Below, piece by piece: positions 1 through 5,349 of a stretch of DNA of 7,426 nucleotides. The translations under genes and the position numbers were made by a program. How positions within the stretch are numbered: the first letter of the stretch is position 1; every line of letters begins with the position of its first letter. The stretch comes from JBDIAR01 sp039812545. Its GTDB lineage: Bacteria > Actinomycetota > Actinomycetes > Actinomycetales > Dermatophilaceae. Under the pieces are notes generated by a model, which had not been told where the DNA came from, made no database searches, and saw only the letters and a program-made list of their open reading frames with translations. The stretch is from positions 1 through 7,426 of the forward strand of contig JBDIAR010000163.1 of assembly GCA_039812545.1 (NCBI GenBank). The letters run 5' to 3'.

Positions 1-128
1 CCTGGCTGGTCATGTCGTGGCGACCCGAGGGGTGGTTCGTGCTCGCGGGGCTCCTTGTCGGGTCGTCGCTGTTGGTGCGGCCCGTCGTGCGTTGGGCGCC
101 GGCCCATCGCGGCGGACCGAGGGCCTGA
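1..128 (+). CDS. C-terminal end of a membrane protein (5' end outside window)
   Basis: Reading from base 3, the frame is open from the window edge to a TGA at 126-128 and gives 41 residues. It has a clear hydrophobic stretch (WFVLAGLLVGSSLLV) followed by an Arg-rich tail, as expected for the last transmembrane segment and cytosolic tail of an integral membrane protein. G or C fills most third positions in this frame, and the other two forward frames look less protein-like, so I take it as real. The stop lies 22 bases before the deoC start, on the same strand. The family cannot be named from this fragment. Confidence 0.6.
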   Translation, partial: WLVMSWRPEGWFVLAGLLVGSSLLVRPVVRWAPAHRGGPRA

Positions 129-138
129 TCGCTCGCCT

Positions 139-150
139 TACGATGGCGAC
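139..150 (+). promoter_or_regulatory. Candidate -10 element for a leaderless deoC transcript
   Basis: TACGAT at 139-144 matches the actinobacterial TANNNT -10 pattern. It ends 6 bases before the ATG at 151, so transcription would begin at or next to the start codon. No Shine-Dalgarno sequence precedes that ATG, which fits a leaderless mRNA. No convincing -35 hexamer is visible. The same layout recurs at two other genes in this window. Confidence 0.5.
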
Positions 151-822
151 ATGACCGACCGTATGCCGCGCGCCGCCGTGGCCGCGATGATCGACCACAC
201 CCTGCTCAAGCCCGAGGCGACCCCGGCGGATGTGCGACGGCTGGTGGCCGAGGCCGCGGAACTGGGCGTGTACAGCGTCTGCGTGAGCCCGTCGATGCTG
301 CCGGTGGACACCACGGATGCCCCCGGGCTCAAGGTCGCGGTGGTCTGCGGCTTCCCCTCCGGCAAGCACACGTCGGCGATCAAGGCCGCCGAGGCCGCCG
401 AGTCGGTCCGGCTCGGCGCCGACGAGATCGACATGGTCATCGACGTCGGGGCCGCCACCGAGGGGGACGGGCCGGCGCTGGAGGCCGACATCGCGGCGGT
501 CCGCCGGGCCGCGCCCCACCCGGTCGTCCTGAAGGTCATCATCGAGTCGGCGGCGCTGACCGACGAGCAGATCGTCGGGGCGTGCCGGGCGGCCGAGGCG
601 GCCGGTGCCGATTACGTCAAGACCTCGACGGGCTTCCATCCCAGTGGCGGGGCCACCGTGGAGGCGGTGCGGTTGATGCGCGAGACCGTCGGGGACCGGC
701 TCGGCGTCAAGGCGAGCGGCGGCATACGGAACACGGAGGCGGCACTGGCGATGATCGAGGCCGGTGCGTCTCGGCTGGGGCTGTCCGGTTCGCGGGCCAT
801 CCTCGACGGGCTCCCGGGTTGA
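151..822 (+). CDS. deoC: Deoxyribose-phosphate aldolase DeoC
   Basis: This 223-residue class I aldolase (EC 4.1.2.4) cleaves 2-deoxy-D-ribose 5-phosphate to glyceraldehyde 3-phosphate and acetaldehyde, the last step of cytosolic deoxynucleoside catabolism. Family hallmarks are in order: IDHTLLKP near residues 14-21, GFPSG at 67-71, GADEIDMVID at 89-98 (the acidic catalytic residue), VLKVIIES at 126-133 with the Schiff-base lysine K128, VKTSTGF at 156-162, and VKASGGIR at 186-193 with the second active-site lysine K187. Length is normal for the short bacterial form. I chose ATG 151 because the family N-terminus begins there and a -10 element sits just upstream; a TTG at 55 in the same frame would add a non-homologous extension. 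No other deo gene is visible. Its stop codon lies inside the first unit of the repeat array that follows. Confidence 0.96.
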   Translation: MTDRMPRAAVAAMIDHTLLKPEATPADVRRLVAEAAELGVYSVCVSPSMLPVDTTDAPGLKVAVVCGFPSGKHTSAIKAAEAAESVRLGADEIDMVIDVGAATEGDGPALEADIAAVRRAAPHPVVLKVIIESAALTDEQIVGACRAAEAAGADYVKTSTGFHPSGGATVEAVRLMRETVGDRLGVKASGGIRNTEAALAMIEAGASRLGLSGSRAILDGLPG

Positions 823-878
823 TCCTTGTGGCTCATGATTGATCCATACGGATCAGAAATGAGCCATACGGGAGACGT
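819..878 (+). repeat. Three imperfect 20-bp direct repeats (iteron-like, operator candidate)
   Basis: Units at 819-838, 839-858 and 859-878 align in register. Units 1 and 2 share TTGATCC and 14 of 20 positions. Units 2 and 3 share 11 of 12 positions in their first part, including GCC or TCC followed by ATACGG. The array starts in the deoC stop codon and ends at the presumed GTG start of the eroded HTH gene. A 20-bp period is about two helical turns, so bound protein would sit on one face of the DNA. The likely role is autoregulation of the downstream HTH-nucleotidyltransferase gene; this is inference. Confidence 0.5.
829..866. repeat. 38-bp imperfect palindrome within the repeat array
   Basis: Outer arms TGGCTCAT (829-836) and ATGAGCCA (859-866) are exact complements. 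Inner arms TGATCC (840-845) and GGATCA (850-855) share the same centre, with loop ATAC. Only two base pairs between the arm sets fail to match, apart from one wobble. No T-run follows. It could be a dyad operator for the downstream HTH gene or a hairpin terminator for deoC, whose stop codon ends 6 bases before the left arm. Confidence 0.6.
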
Positions 879-1293
879 GGACCTGGGTAAAACCGCTGCG
901 GACTCTCCTGCCAAAGGGGGACGCGGAGGCCTTTGATGTCCTCGCCGGAGTCGAGGCGCCGATGACCGGCCGCCGGATCGCCGAGCTCGCCGGACGCGAC
1001 TCCCACGCTTCTACCATCAGGTCCCTCGACCGGTTGGTGCGCCGGGGGCTCGTTCTCGTCGAACCCGCGGGGAATGCCCATCTCTATCGAGTCAACCAAG
1101 CCCACCTCCTCTTTCCGGCCCTCGTCGAAATCGCCCACGCCACGCAAACACTGAGGACCCGTCTGGCGGAGCGCGTTCGAGCATGGCCGGCAAAGCCGGG
1201 GAACCGATCTTCAGATCGTGGACGGAGGACTCGATTCTGCTCGCCGGAGTTCCGCTGTCGCATCTCCTCGATGACGGGCCGGTGGGCCGATGA
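877..1293 (+). pseudogene. Eroded winged-helix/nucleotidyltransferase (MNT antitoxin-like) gene
   Basis: From memory, intact actinobacterial relatives are about 200-240 residues: an N-terminal winged helix, then a nucleotidyltransferase domain with a GS...R...SDIDL active site. Here the family start is recognisable (GTG 877, reading VDLGK). A one-base shift in the A-run at 889-892 is then needed to continue as PLRTLLPKGDAEAFDVLAG and TGRRIAELAG. The winged helix runs to about base 1180 (LDRLVRRGLVLVEPAG, then AHLYRVNQAHL). The remaining family-like C-terminal piece lies in another frame, 1183-1293 (EPIFRSWTEDSILLAGVPL, SHLLDD). The whole catalytic core between them is absent. As it stands, an in-frame ATG at 962 could give a 121-residue protein with an intact winged helix and an unrelated tail ending at 1327. 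It overlaps the next small gene by ATGA. A sequencing error could explain the first shift but not the missing core. Confidence 0.6.
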
Positions 1294-1424
1294 TGGTCCA
1301 GCGTCTGCGGAAGGCGACACCTGCTGACGCCCGCAATCGCAGACTGATCGCCACCCGAACGAGGGCCGTACGCGCCGCGAATCAGCTGGTCGAGGCCGCC
1401 ATCGAGCGGACCCGAGGTCGATAG
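1290..1424 (+). pseudogene. 44-residue remnant resembling both ends of a HEPN protein
   Basis: ATG 1290 overlaps the TGA of the preceding piece (ATGA), the coupling usual for MNT-HEPN pairs. The product begins MMVQRLRKATPADARNR, like the N-terminus of HEPN partners in such pairs ('ADARxR' then a helix), and ends RAVRAANQLVEAAIERTRG, like their C-terminal helix. The roughly 100 residues between, which carry the HEPN R-x4-6-H RNase motif in intact relatives, are missing. The frame stays open, so the deletion is in-frame, and a short peptide could still be made. The HEPN assignment rests on short similarity recalled from the family and on position. Alternatives are an unrelated small ORF or chance. 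Confidence 0.4.
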
Positions 1425-1491
1425 GCGCTCGGCGGGGGTCCGGCGACGTTGACAGCGGGGCTCCGTGGGGGTTGGCTCGGACCACTGGCGC

Positions 1492-1507
1492 GAGGTGACG
1501 CCACCTC
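1492..1507. promoter_or_regulatory. 16-bp near-palindrome, operator candidate
   Basis: GAGGTG and CACCTC flank ACGC; 14 of 16 positions are symmetrical. It lies between the candidate promoter and the ribosome binding site of the dehydrogenase, where a repressor of the GntR or a similar dimeric class could act. I do not recognise it as the site of a specific regulator. Confidence 0.35.
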
Positions 1508-1575
1508 AGCCCGGCGACGCGGCCGTCCCGGCTCCCGCCGATGTGCCGGTCCCGTTCGCCGGCTCCGTCCCCCTT

Positions 1576-1580
1576 GGAGG
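1576..1580 (+). promoter_or_regulatory. Ribosome binding site fixing the dehydrogenase start
   Basis: GGAGG, within TTGGAGG, lies 6 bases before ATG 1587. It is the best Shine-Dalgarno in the upstream region and selects ATG 1587 over the in-frame TTG at 1449, which is itself part of the -35-like TTGACA. Confidence 0.75.
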
Positions 1581-1586
1581 CATCCG

Positions 1587-4388
1587 ATGACGAGTTCCCC
1601 GACCACGTTCATGCCGGCGCTCGAGGGTGTGCTGCGGGGAACCGGGCGGATCGACACCTCAGCGCTGCGCCGGCTGGCGATGGCCAACGACGCGTCGCAC
1701 TATGCGCTCACCCCGGCCGGGGTCGTGTATGCCGAGAGTGAGCGGGAGATCGCCGCGATCTTGCATCACGCGGCGCGGGCGGGCGTCGGGGTGACCTTCC
1801 GGGGCGGCGGGTCGAGCCTGTCCGGGCAGAGCGTCACCGAGGGTCTGCTCGTGGACACCCGGCGGCATTTCCGGGACGTGGAGGTGATCGAGGACGGCGC
1901 CGCCGTGCGGGTCGGACCCGGCCCGACGATCGCCCAGGTCAACGCCCGACTCGCCCCCTACGGCACCAAGCTCGGACCCGACCCGGCCAGCGTCAACGCC
2001 TGCACGATCGGCGGCCTGCTGGCCAACAACTCCAGCGGGATGAGCTGCGGGACCGAACTCAACTCCTACCGGACGATGCGCTCGATGCGGGTCGTCCTGG
2101 CCGGCGGCACCATCGTGGACACCGCGGAACCGGACGCCGACGATCGCCTGCGCGCCCTCGAACCCGACCTCTGGGCGGGGCTGTCGCAGCTGCGCGACGG
2201 CATACGATCCGACCCGGCGCAGGTCGCCGAGATCACCCGCCAGTTCGCCCGCAAGAACACCATGGGCTACGGCATCAACAGCTTCCTCGACCACGACAGC
2301 CCCGCCCAGATCCTCACCCACCTGATGATCGGCTCGGAGGGGACCCTCGGCTGGGTGTCCTCGGCCGTCCTGGACACGGTCCGGATCAAACCGAAGGTCG
2401 CCACGACGCTGCTCGTCTTCGACGACCTGGTTGCGGCCACCGACGCCCTGGAGGGCCTGAAGGACACGCAAGCCACCGCCATCGAACTCCTCGACCGGCA
2501 GAGCCTCTACGTCGCCGACCACAACCCGGTCTCGATGGGGGCGCTGCCGCCGTGGACCGGGCAGGCCGCGGCGTTGCTCATCGACTACGAGGCCGACACC
2601 GAGGCCGAACTCGCCGACCGCGCCCGGGCCTTCGAGTCGCTCCTGCCGACGCTTCGCCTCCAGGCGACGCCCGCGCTGACGACCGACCCGGCATACCGGG
2701 CCAGGATGTGGTCGGTGCGCAAGGGCCTGTATGCCGCGGTGCTGTCCAACCGTCCCCAGGGCACGACCGGCTTGCTGGAGGACATCGCCGTCCCGGTGCC
2801 GGAGTTGTCGGGGGTCTGCGAGCGGCTGGCGGGGATCATCGACCGACACGGGTACGACCCGGCCGTCATCTTCGGGCACGCCAAGGACGGCAATATCCAC
2901 TTCCTCATCAACGAACACCTCGGCGACAGCCACGGCGTCGAACGGCTCGGCGGATTCACCGAGGACCTCGTCGACCTCGTGCTCTCCGTCGGCGGGGCCC
3001 TCAAGGCCGAACACGGCACCGGACGGATCATGGCGCCGTTCGTCGAGCGGCAGTACGGCCCTCAGCTGTATGCCGTCATGCGCCGGGTCAAGGAGCTGTG
3101 CGACCCGGCCGGCGTCCTCAACCCCGGCGTCCTCATCGGCGACGACCCGCAGGCCCACGTGAAGAACCTCAAACCGGTGACCCCCGTCGAGGAAGAGGTC
3201 GATCGGTGCGTGGAGTGCGGGTTCTGCGAGCACGCCTGCCCGAGCGTCGACCTGACGCTCACCCCGCGCCAGCGGATCGTGCTGCGCCGGCACCTGGCCG
3301 CCGCCGAACTCGCCGGCCGCACGCAGGAGGCCGCCGAACTCGCGGACGGCTACCTGTACGAGGGGACCCAGACCTGCGCGGTCGACGGGATGTGCGGTCT
3401 GGTCTGTCCGGTCGGGATCAACACCGGCGACTTGACTCGCCGGTTGCGCCGCGAGGGGCAGACCCGGACCACCCAGGCCCTCGGCAGGGCGGCCGCCAAT
3501 ACCTGGGCGGGCATCGCCACGGCGGGCGGTCTGGGGGTCTCGGCCGCGGCGACCGCGCACCCGGCGGCGGGGGCCGTCACCCGCGGGTTGCGCAAGCTGG
3601 TCGGCGACGCCCGGATGTACCAGTGGAGCGCCGAACTCCCGCACGGTGGCAAGCCACGGCATACGGTCAACGACACCGAGGCCGAGGTCGTGCTGTTCGC
3701 CTCGTGCATGGGCGGGCTGTTCGGGCCGGCCGGCGACGGTCCGGGCGCCGGGGACGCGCTGGTCTCGCTGCTGCGCAAGGCGGGCATCCACTTCCGGACG
3801 CCGGCCAAGATCTCGGGACTGTGTTGCGGGACGCCGTGGAAGTCCAAGGGCCTCAGCCAGGGGTATGCCGTGATGTCGGCGAAGGTGCGCGCGGCCCTGC
3901 TCGCGGCCACCGACGGCGGCCGACTCCCGATCATCTGCGAGGCGTCCTCGTGTACCGAGGGGCTGCTGCACATGCTGCACGAGGTGCCCGAGCTCACCAT
4001 CGTCGACGCCACGGCATACGTCGTGGACAAGGTGCTGCCGGTCCTCGACGTCGAGCGACGGCTCGGGTCGGTGGTGCTCCACCCGACCTGCGCCACCCGA
4101 CAACTGGGCAGCGACACGGCGCTGACGACGATCGCGCGGGCGATCGCCGACGAGGTCGTCGTACCGGTGGACTGGGGGTGCTGCGCCTTCGCCGGGGACC
4201 GGGGGATGCTCCACCCGGAACTCACCCGCAGCGCCACCCGGCGGGAAGCGGCGAATGTCGCCGAGCGGGAGTACGACGCGTATCTGTCGAGCAACCGGAC
4301 CTGCGAGATGGGGATGACCCGGGCGACCGGGCGGCCCTATCGGGGTGCGCTCGAGGTCTTGGACGAGGTGACCCGGGCCCGGGTGTGA
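1587..4388 (+). CDS. Fused FAD/Fe-S dehydrogenase, probably respiratory D-lactate or D-2-hydroxyacid type
   Basis: This 933-residue enzyme joins a GlcD-like flavin half to a GlcF-like iron-sulfur half. The family (Dld-II and YdiJ-like) oxidises D-lactate or related D-2-hydroxyacids at the membrane's inner face and passes electrons to quinone. The PCMH-type FAD-binding domain spans about 40-260, with RGGGSSLSGQ from residue 72, GPDPAS at 130 and NNSSGM at 147-152. The FAD-oxidase C-terminal domain spans about 270-520, with GHAKDGNIH (H431, H438) and EHGTG at 475-479. The first [4Fe-4S] motif is C541, C544, C547, C551-P. The second reads C597, D600, C603, C607-P, with Asp where the second Cys would usually be. 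Two cysteine-rich CCG modules follow: C707, CCG at 746-748, C784/C789, C835, CC at 865-866 and C906. No transmembrane helix is seen, so membrane association would be peripheral. It is monocistronic as far as visible and convergent with the LytR_C gene. Substrate is not determinable from sequence. Confidence 0.9.
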   Translation: MTSSPTTFMPALEGVLRGTGRIDTSALRRLAMANDASHYALTPAGVVYAESEREIAAILHHAARAGVGVTFRGGGSSLSGQSVTEGLLVDTRRHFRDVEVIEDGAAVRVGPGPTIAQVNARLAPYGTKLGPDPASVNACTIGGLLANNSSGMSCGTELNSYRTMRSMRVVLAGGTIVDTAEPDADDRLRALEPDLWAGLSQLRDGIRSDPAQVAEITRQFARKNTMGYGINSFLDHDSPAQILTHLMIGSEGTLGWVSSAVLDTVRIKPKVATTLLVFDDLVAATDALEGLKDTQATAIELLDRQSLYVADHNPVSMGALPPWTGQAAALLIDYEADTEAELADRARAFESLLPTLRLQATPALTTDPAYRARMWSVRKGLYAAVLSNRPQGTTGLLEDIAVPVPELSGVCERLAGIIDRHGYDPAVIFGHAKDGNIHFLINEHLGDSHGVERLGGFTEDLVDLVLSVGGALKAEHGTGRIMAPFVERQYGPQLYAVMRRVKELCDPAGVLNPGVLIGDDPQAHVKNLKPVTPVEEEVDRCVECGFCEHACPSVDLTLTPRQRIVLRRHLAAAELAGRTQEAAELADGYLYEGTQTCAVDGMCGLVCPVGINTGDLTRRLRREGQTRTTQALGRAAANTWAGIATAGGLGVSAAATAHPAAGAVTRGLRKLVGDARMYQWSAELPHGGKPRHTVNDTEAEVVLFASCMGGLFGPAGDGPGAGDALVSLLRKAGIHFRTPAKISGLCCGTPWKSKGLSQGYAVMSAKVRAALLAATDGGRLPIICEASSCTEGLLHMLHEVPELTIVDATAYVVDKVLPVLDVERRLGSVVLHPTCATRQLGSDTALTTIARAIADEVVVPVDWGCCAFAGDRGMLHPELTRSATRREAANVAEREYDAYLSSNRTCEMGMTRATGRPYRGALEVLDEVTRARV
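4371..4384. repeat. Perfect 14-bp palindrome at the end of the dehydrogenase gene
   Basis: ACCCGGGCCCGGGT equals its own reverse complement and lies in the last codons before the stop at 4386. As RNA it could form a short G+C hairpin. With only 22 bases between the two convergent stop codons, it may help stop transcription from either side, but it has no T-run and may simply reflect codon choice. Confidence 0.25.
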
Positions 4389-4410
4389 CGAAGGTGCGAC
4401 CGGGGTGAGG

Positions 4411-4911
4411 TCAGCAGGGTTTCGCGGTGGACACCGGAGTCAGCCCGTTGAACCCGTCGCCGAGGACCAGGTCGACGGAGACATCGGTGCGGGCGTCCTG
4501 CACCTGCTTGGCCCCCGGCAGAAGCAAAGTCGTGACGAGCTTGGCGTTGGCGGCCCCGCCGGCGCCGAACCGCACCTCGCCGGCGTCGGTGATCGTCCGG
4601 CGCGAGGTGTCGTTGGCGACCCGGCCGATCTTGAAACCGCGCTGCCCGGCGGTGCGCGCCGTCGCGGCGGCCAGCCCCGCGCGCTGCGTGGCGTTCAGGA
4701 CGTTGAGGGAGAAGGTGTTGGTGACCGGTTTCGTCGTGGTCGAACAGCTGGTCGTCGGAGTGGTGGGCGCCGCGGCCTTGGGCCCGTCCAAGACCGCCTT
4801 CGCGTAGTAGTAGGCGAGGAACACCAGCAGGGCGACCACGAGCAGGGTGATCAGCGTCTTGCGACGCTTCCGGGCCCGCCGCGACGCCGCGGACTCGACG
4901 AGGATGCTCAC
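4411..4911 (-). CDS. Membrane-anchored LytR C-terminal domain protein
   Basis: The 166-residue product has a basic N-terminus (RRARKRRK, residues 11-18), one transmembrane helix (about 19-38), a Thr/Pro/Ala-rich linker to about 64, and a LytR_C-like domain (about 67-152) containing SLNVLNATQRAGLAAATA. The topology is N-in with the domain outside. LytR_C domains usually occur at the end of LytR-CpsA-Psr enzymes that attach polymers to peptidoglycan. This one has no catalytic LCP domain, which is common for stand-alone actinobacterial versions; its role is unknown, presumably in the envelope. C56 and the last residue, C166, could form a disulfide outside the cell. Start choice: AAAGGAG lies only 2 bases before an ATG (4914-4912) but 5 before the GTG at 4911-4909, and that GTG forms a GTGA overlap with the upstream stop, so I take GTG. 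ATG would add one residue. Confidence 0.85.
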   Translation of the reverse strand: MSILVESAASRRARKRRKTLITLLVVALLVFLAYYYAKAVLDGPKAAAPTTPTTSCSTTTKPVTNTFSLNVLNATQRAGLAAATARTAGQRGFKIGRVANDTSRRTITDAGEVRFGAGGAANAKLVTTLLLPGAKQVQDARTDVSVDLVLGDGFNGLTPVSTAKPC

Positions 4912-5276
4912 CATGGCTCCTTTCGACCCCGCGGGTCGGAACGTGGGTCGACCTCCGGAGCGTGCCCCGGCCCACCGAATTCGTCAAGGACGACGACCCG
5001 CGCGTGGATCGTCGCCCGCTGCGCGAGAGCGGCCCGCAGTGCCCGGTGCAGTCCGTCCTCGAGGTAGAGCTCGCCGCGCCACTCGACACAGTGCGCGAAC
5101 AGGTCGCCGTAGAAGGTCGAGTCGTCGGCCAGCAGATCGCGCAGGGAGAGGGTCGACTTCGTCGTCACCAGGTCCTGCAGCCGCACGACGCGCGGCGGCA
5201 CGTCGGTCCACCCGCGCAGCGGATCGCGGCCGTGCGCCGGGTAGGGCCGGTCGTCCCCGACGCGCTTGAAGATCAC
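4908..5276 (-). CDS. Conserved actinobacterial protein often labelled 'VapB-like antitoxin'
   Basis: This 122-residue soluble protein begins (M)IFKRVGDDRPYP, then has VRLQDLVTTK (31-40), STFYGDLFAHCVEWRGELYL (53-72), and EDGLHRALRAALAQR (73-87). Close relatives are widely annotated as type II antitoxins of the VapB family, but no PIN-domain toxin gene adjoins it, and I see no AbrB or ribbon-helix-helix signature. The L-x-DG-x-HR segment followed by a helix and HARVV resembles the DGxHR segment of ParB/sulfiredoxin-like folds; that is inference. The C-terminal tail (101-122) is charged and probably disordered. The GTG start at 5276 is supported by a -10 element 6 bases upstream and by the IFK family start. 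It is the first gene of a coupled pair with the LytR_C gene, overlapping it by 4 bases. Function unknown. Confidence 0.82.
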   Translation of the reverse strand: MIFKRVGDDRPYPAHGRDPLRGWTDVPPRVVRLQDLVTTKSTLSLRDLLADDSTFYGDLFAHCVEWRGELYLEDGLHRALRAALAQRATIHARVVVLDEFGGPGHAPEVDPRSDPRGRKEPW

Positions 5277-5288
5277 CCATGCAGTCTA
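5277..5288 (-). promoter_or_regulatory. Candidate -10 for a leaderless transcript of the VapB-like/LytR_C pair
   Basis: On the minus strand TAGACT (bases 5288 down to 5283) matches TANNNT and ends 6 bases before the GTG at 5276. No Shine-Dalgarno sits at a usable distance. An ATG at 5280 on this strand is out of frame. The -35 is not evident. Confidence 0.45.
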
Positions 5289-5336
5289 GGCAAGCAGTCA
5301 GGCCCGCAGGTATGCCGTACCCGGCCTCCGCCCGGC

Positions 5337-5349
5337 TAGAGTCGCAATC
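5337..5349 (+). promoter_or_regulatory. Candidate -10 for a leaderless transcript of the HerA-like gene
   Basis: TAGAGT at 5337-5342 matches TANNNT and ends 7 bases before the GTG at 5350. No Shine-Dalgarno is present. Together with the minus-strand element at 5283-5288 it makes a compact divergent promoter pair in a 73-bp gap. That gap also carries one copy of the GTATGCC heptamer (5310-5316). Confidence 0.45.

Larger units (their letters stand above)
1425..1586 (+). promoter_or_regulatory. Control region of the dehydrogenase, with candidate promoter
   Basis: This non-coding stretch holds a perfect -35 hexamer, TTGACA, at 1449-1454. The best -10 at 17-base spacing is TTGGCT (1472-1477), which is weak because it lacks the conserved A at position 2. 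A near-palindrome follows at 1492-1507. The region ends with the ribosome binding site at 1576-1580. Forward frames read through it but show no recognisable protein, and one continues into the dehydrogenase as a false N-terminal extension. Confidence 0.35.

Noticed and set aside
55..150. Extension of deoC to a TTG start at 55
   Set aside because: The added residues are not family-like, they overlap the membrane-protein tail in another frame, and they would place the -10 element inside the gene.
833..1485. Minus-strand open frames across the 823-1486 region
   Set aside because: Their sequences carry no recognisable domain, while the plus strand there shows winged-helix and MNT/HEPN-like pieces.
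1449..1586. Extension of the dehydrogenase to a TTG start at 1449
   Set aside because: The added segment is Arg/Gly/Pro-rich, the TTG is part of a TTGACA hexamer, and a GGAGG ribosome binding site sits before ATG 1587.
1659..4214. 851-residue minus-strand open frame opposite the dehydrogenase
   Set aside because: It is an antisense shadow caused by high GC: Arg/Gly/Pro/Asp-rich with no domain, while the plus strand encodes a motif-complete enzyme.
2552..4408. 618-residue plus-strand open frame in another frame of the dehydrogenase
   Set aside because: Arg/Gly/Pro-rich, no recognisable domains, wholly overlapped by the real gene; a GC-driven artefact.
4405..5269. Plus-strand open frames opposite the LytR_C and VapB-like genes
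   Set aside because: Arg-rich shadows; the minus strand has family motifs, a membrane helix and a coupled overlap.
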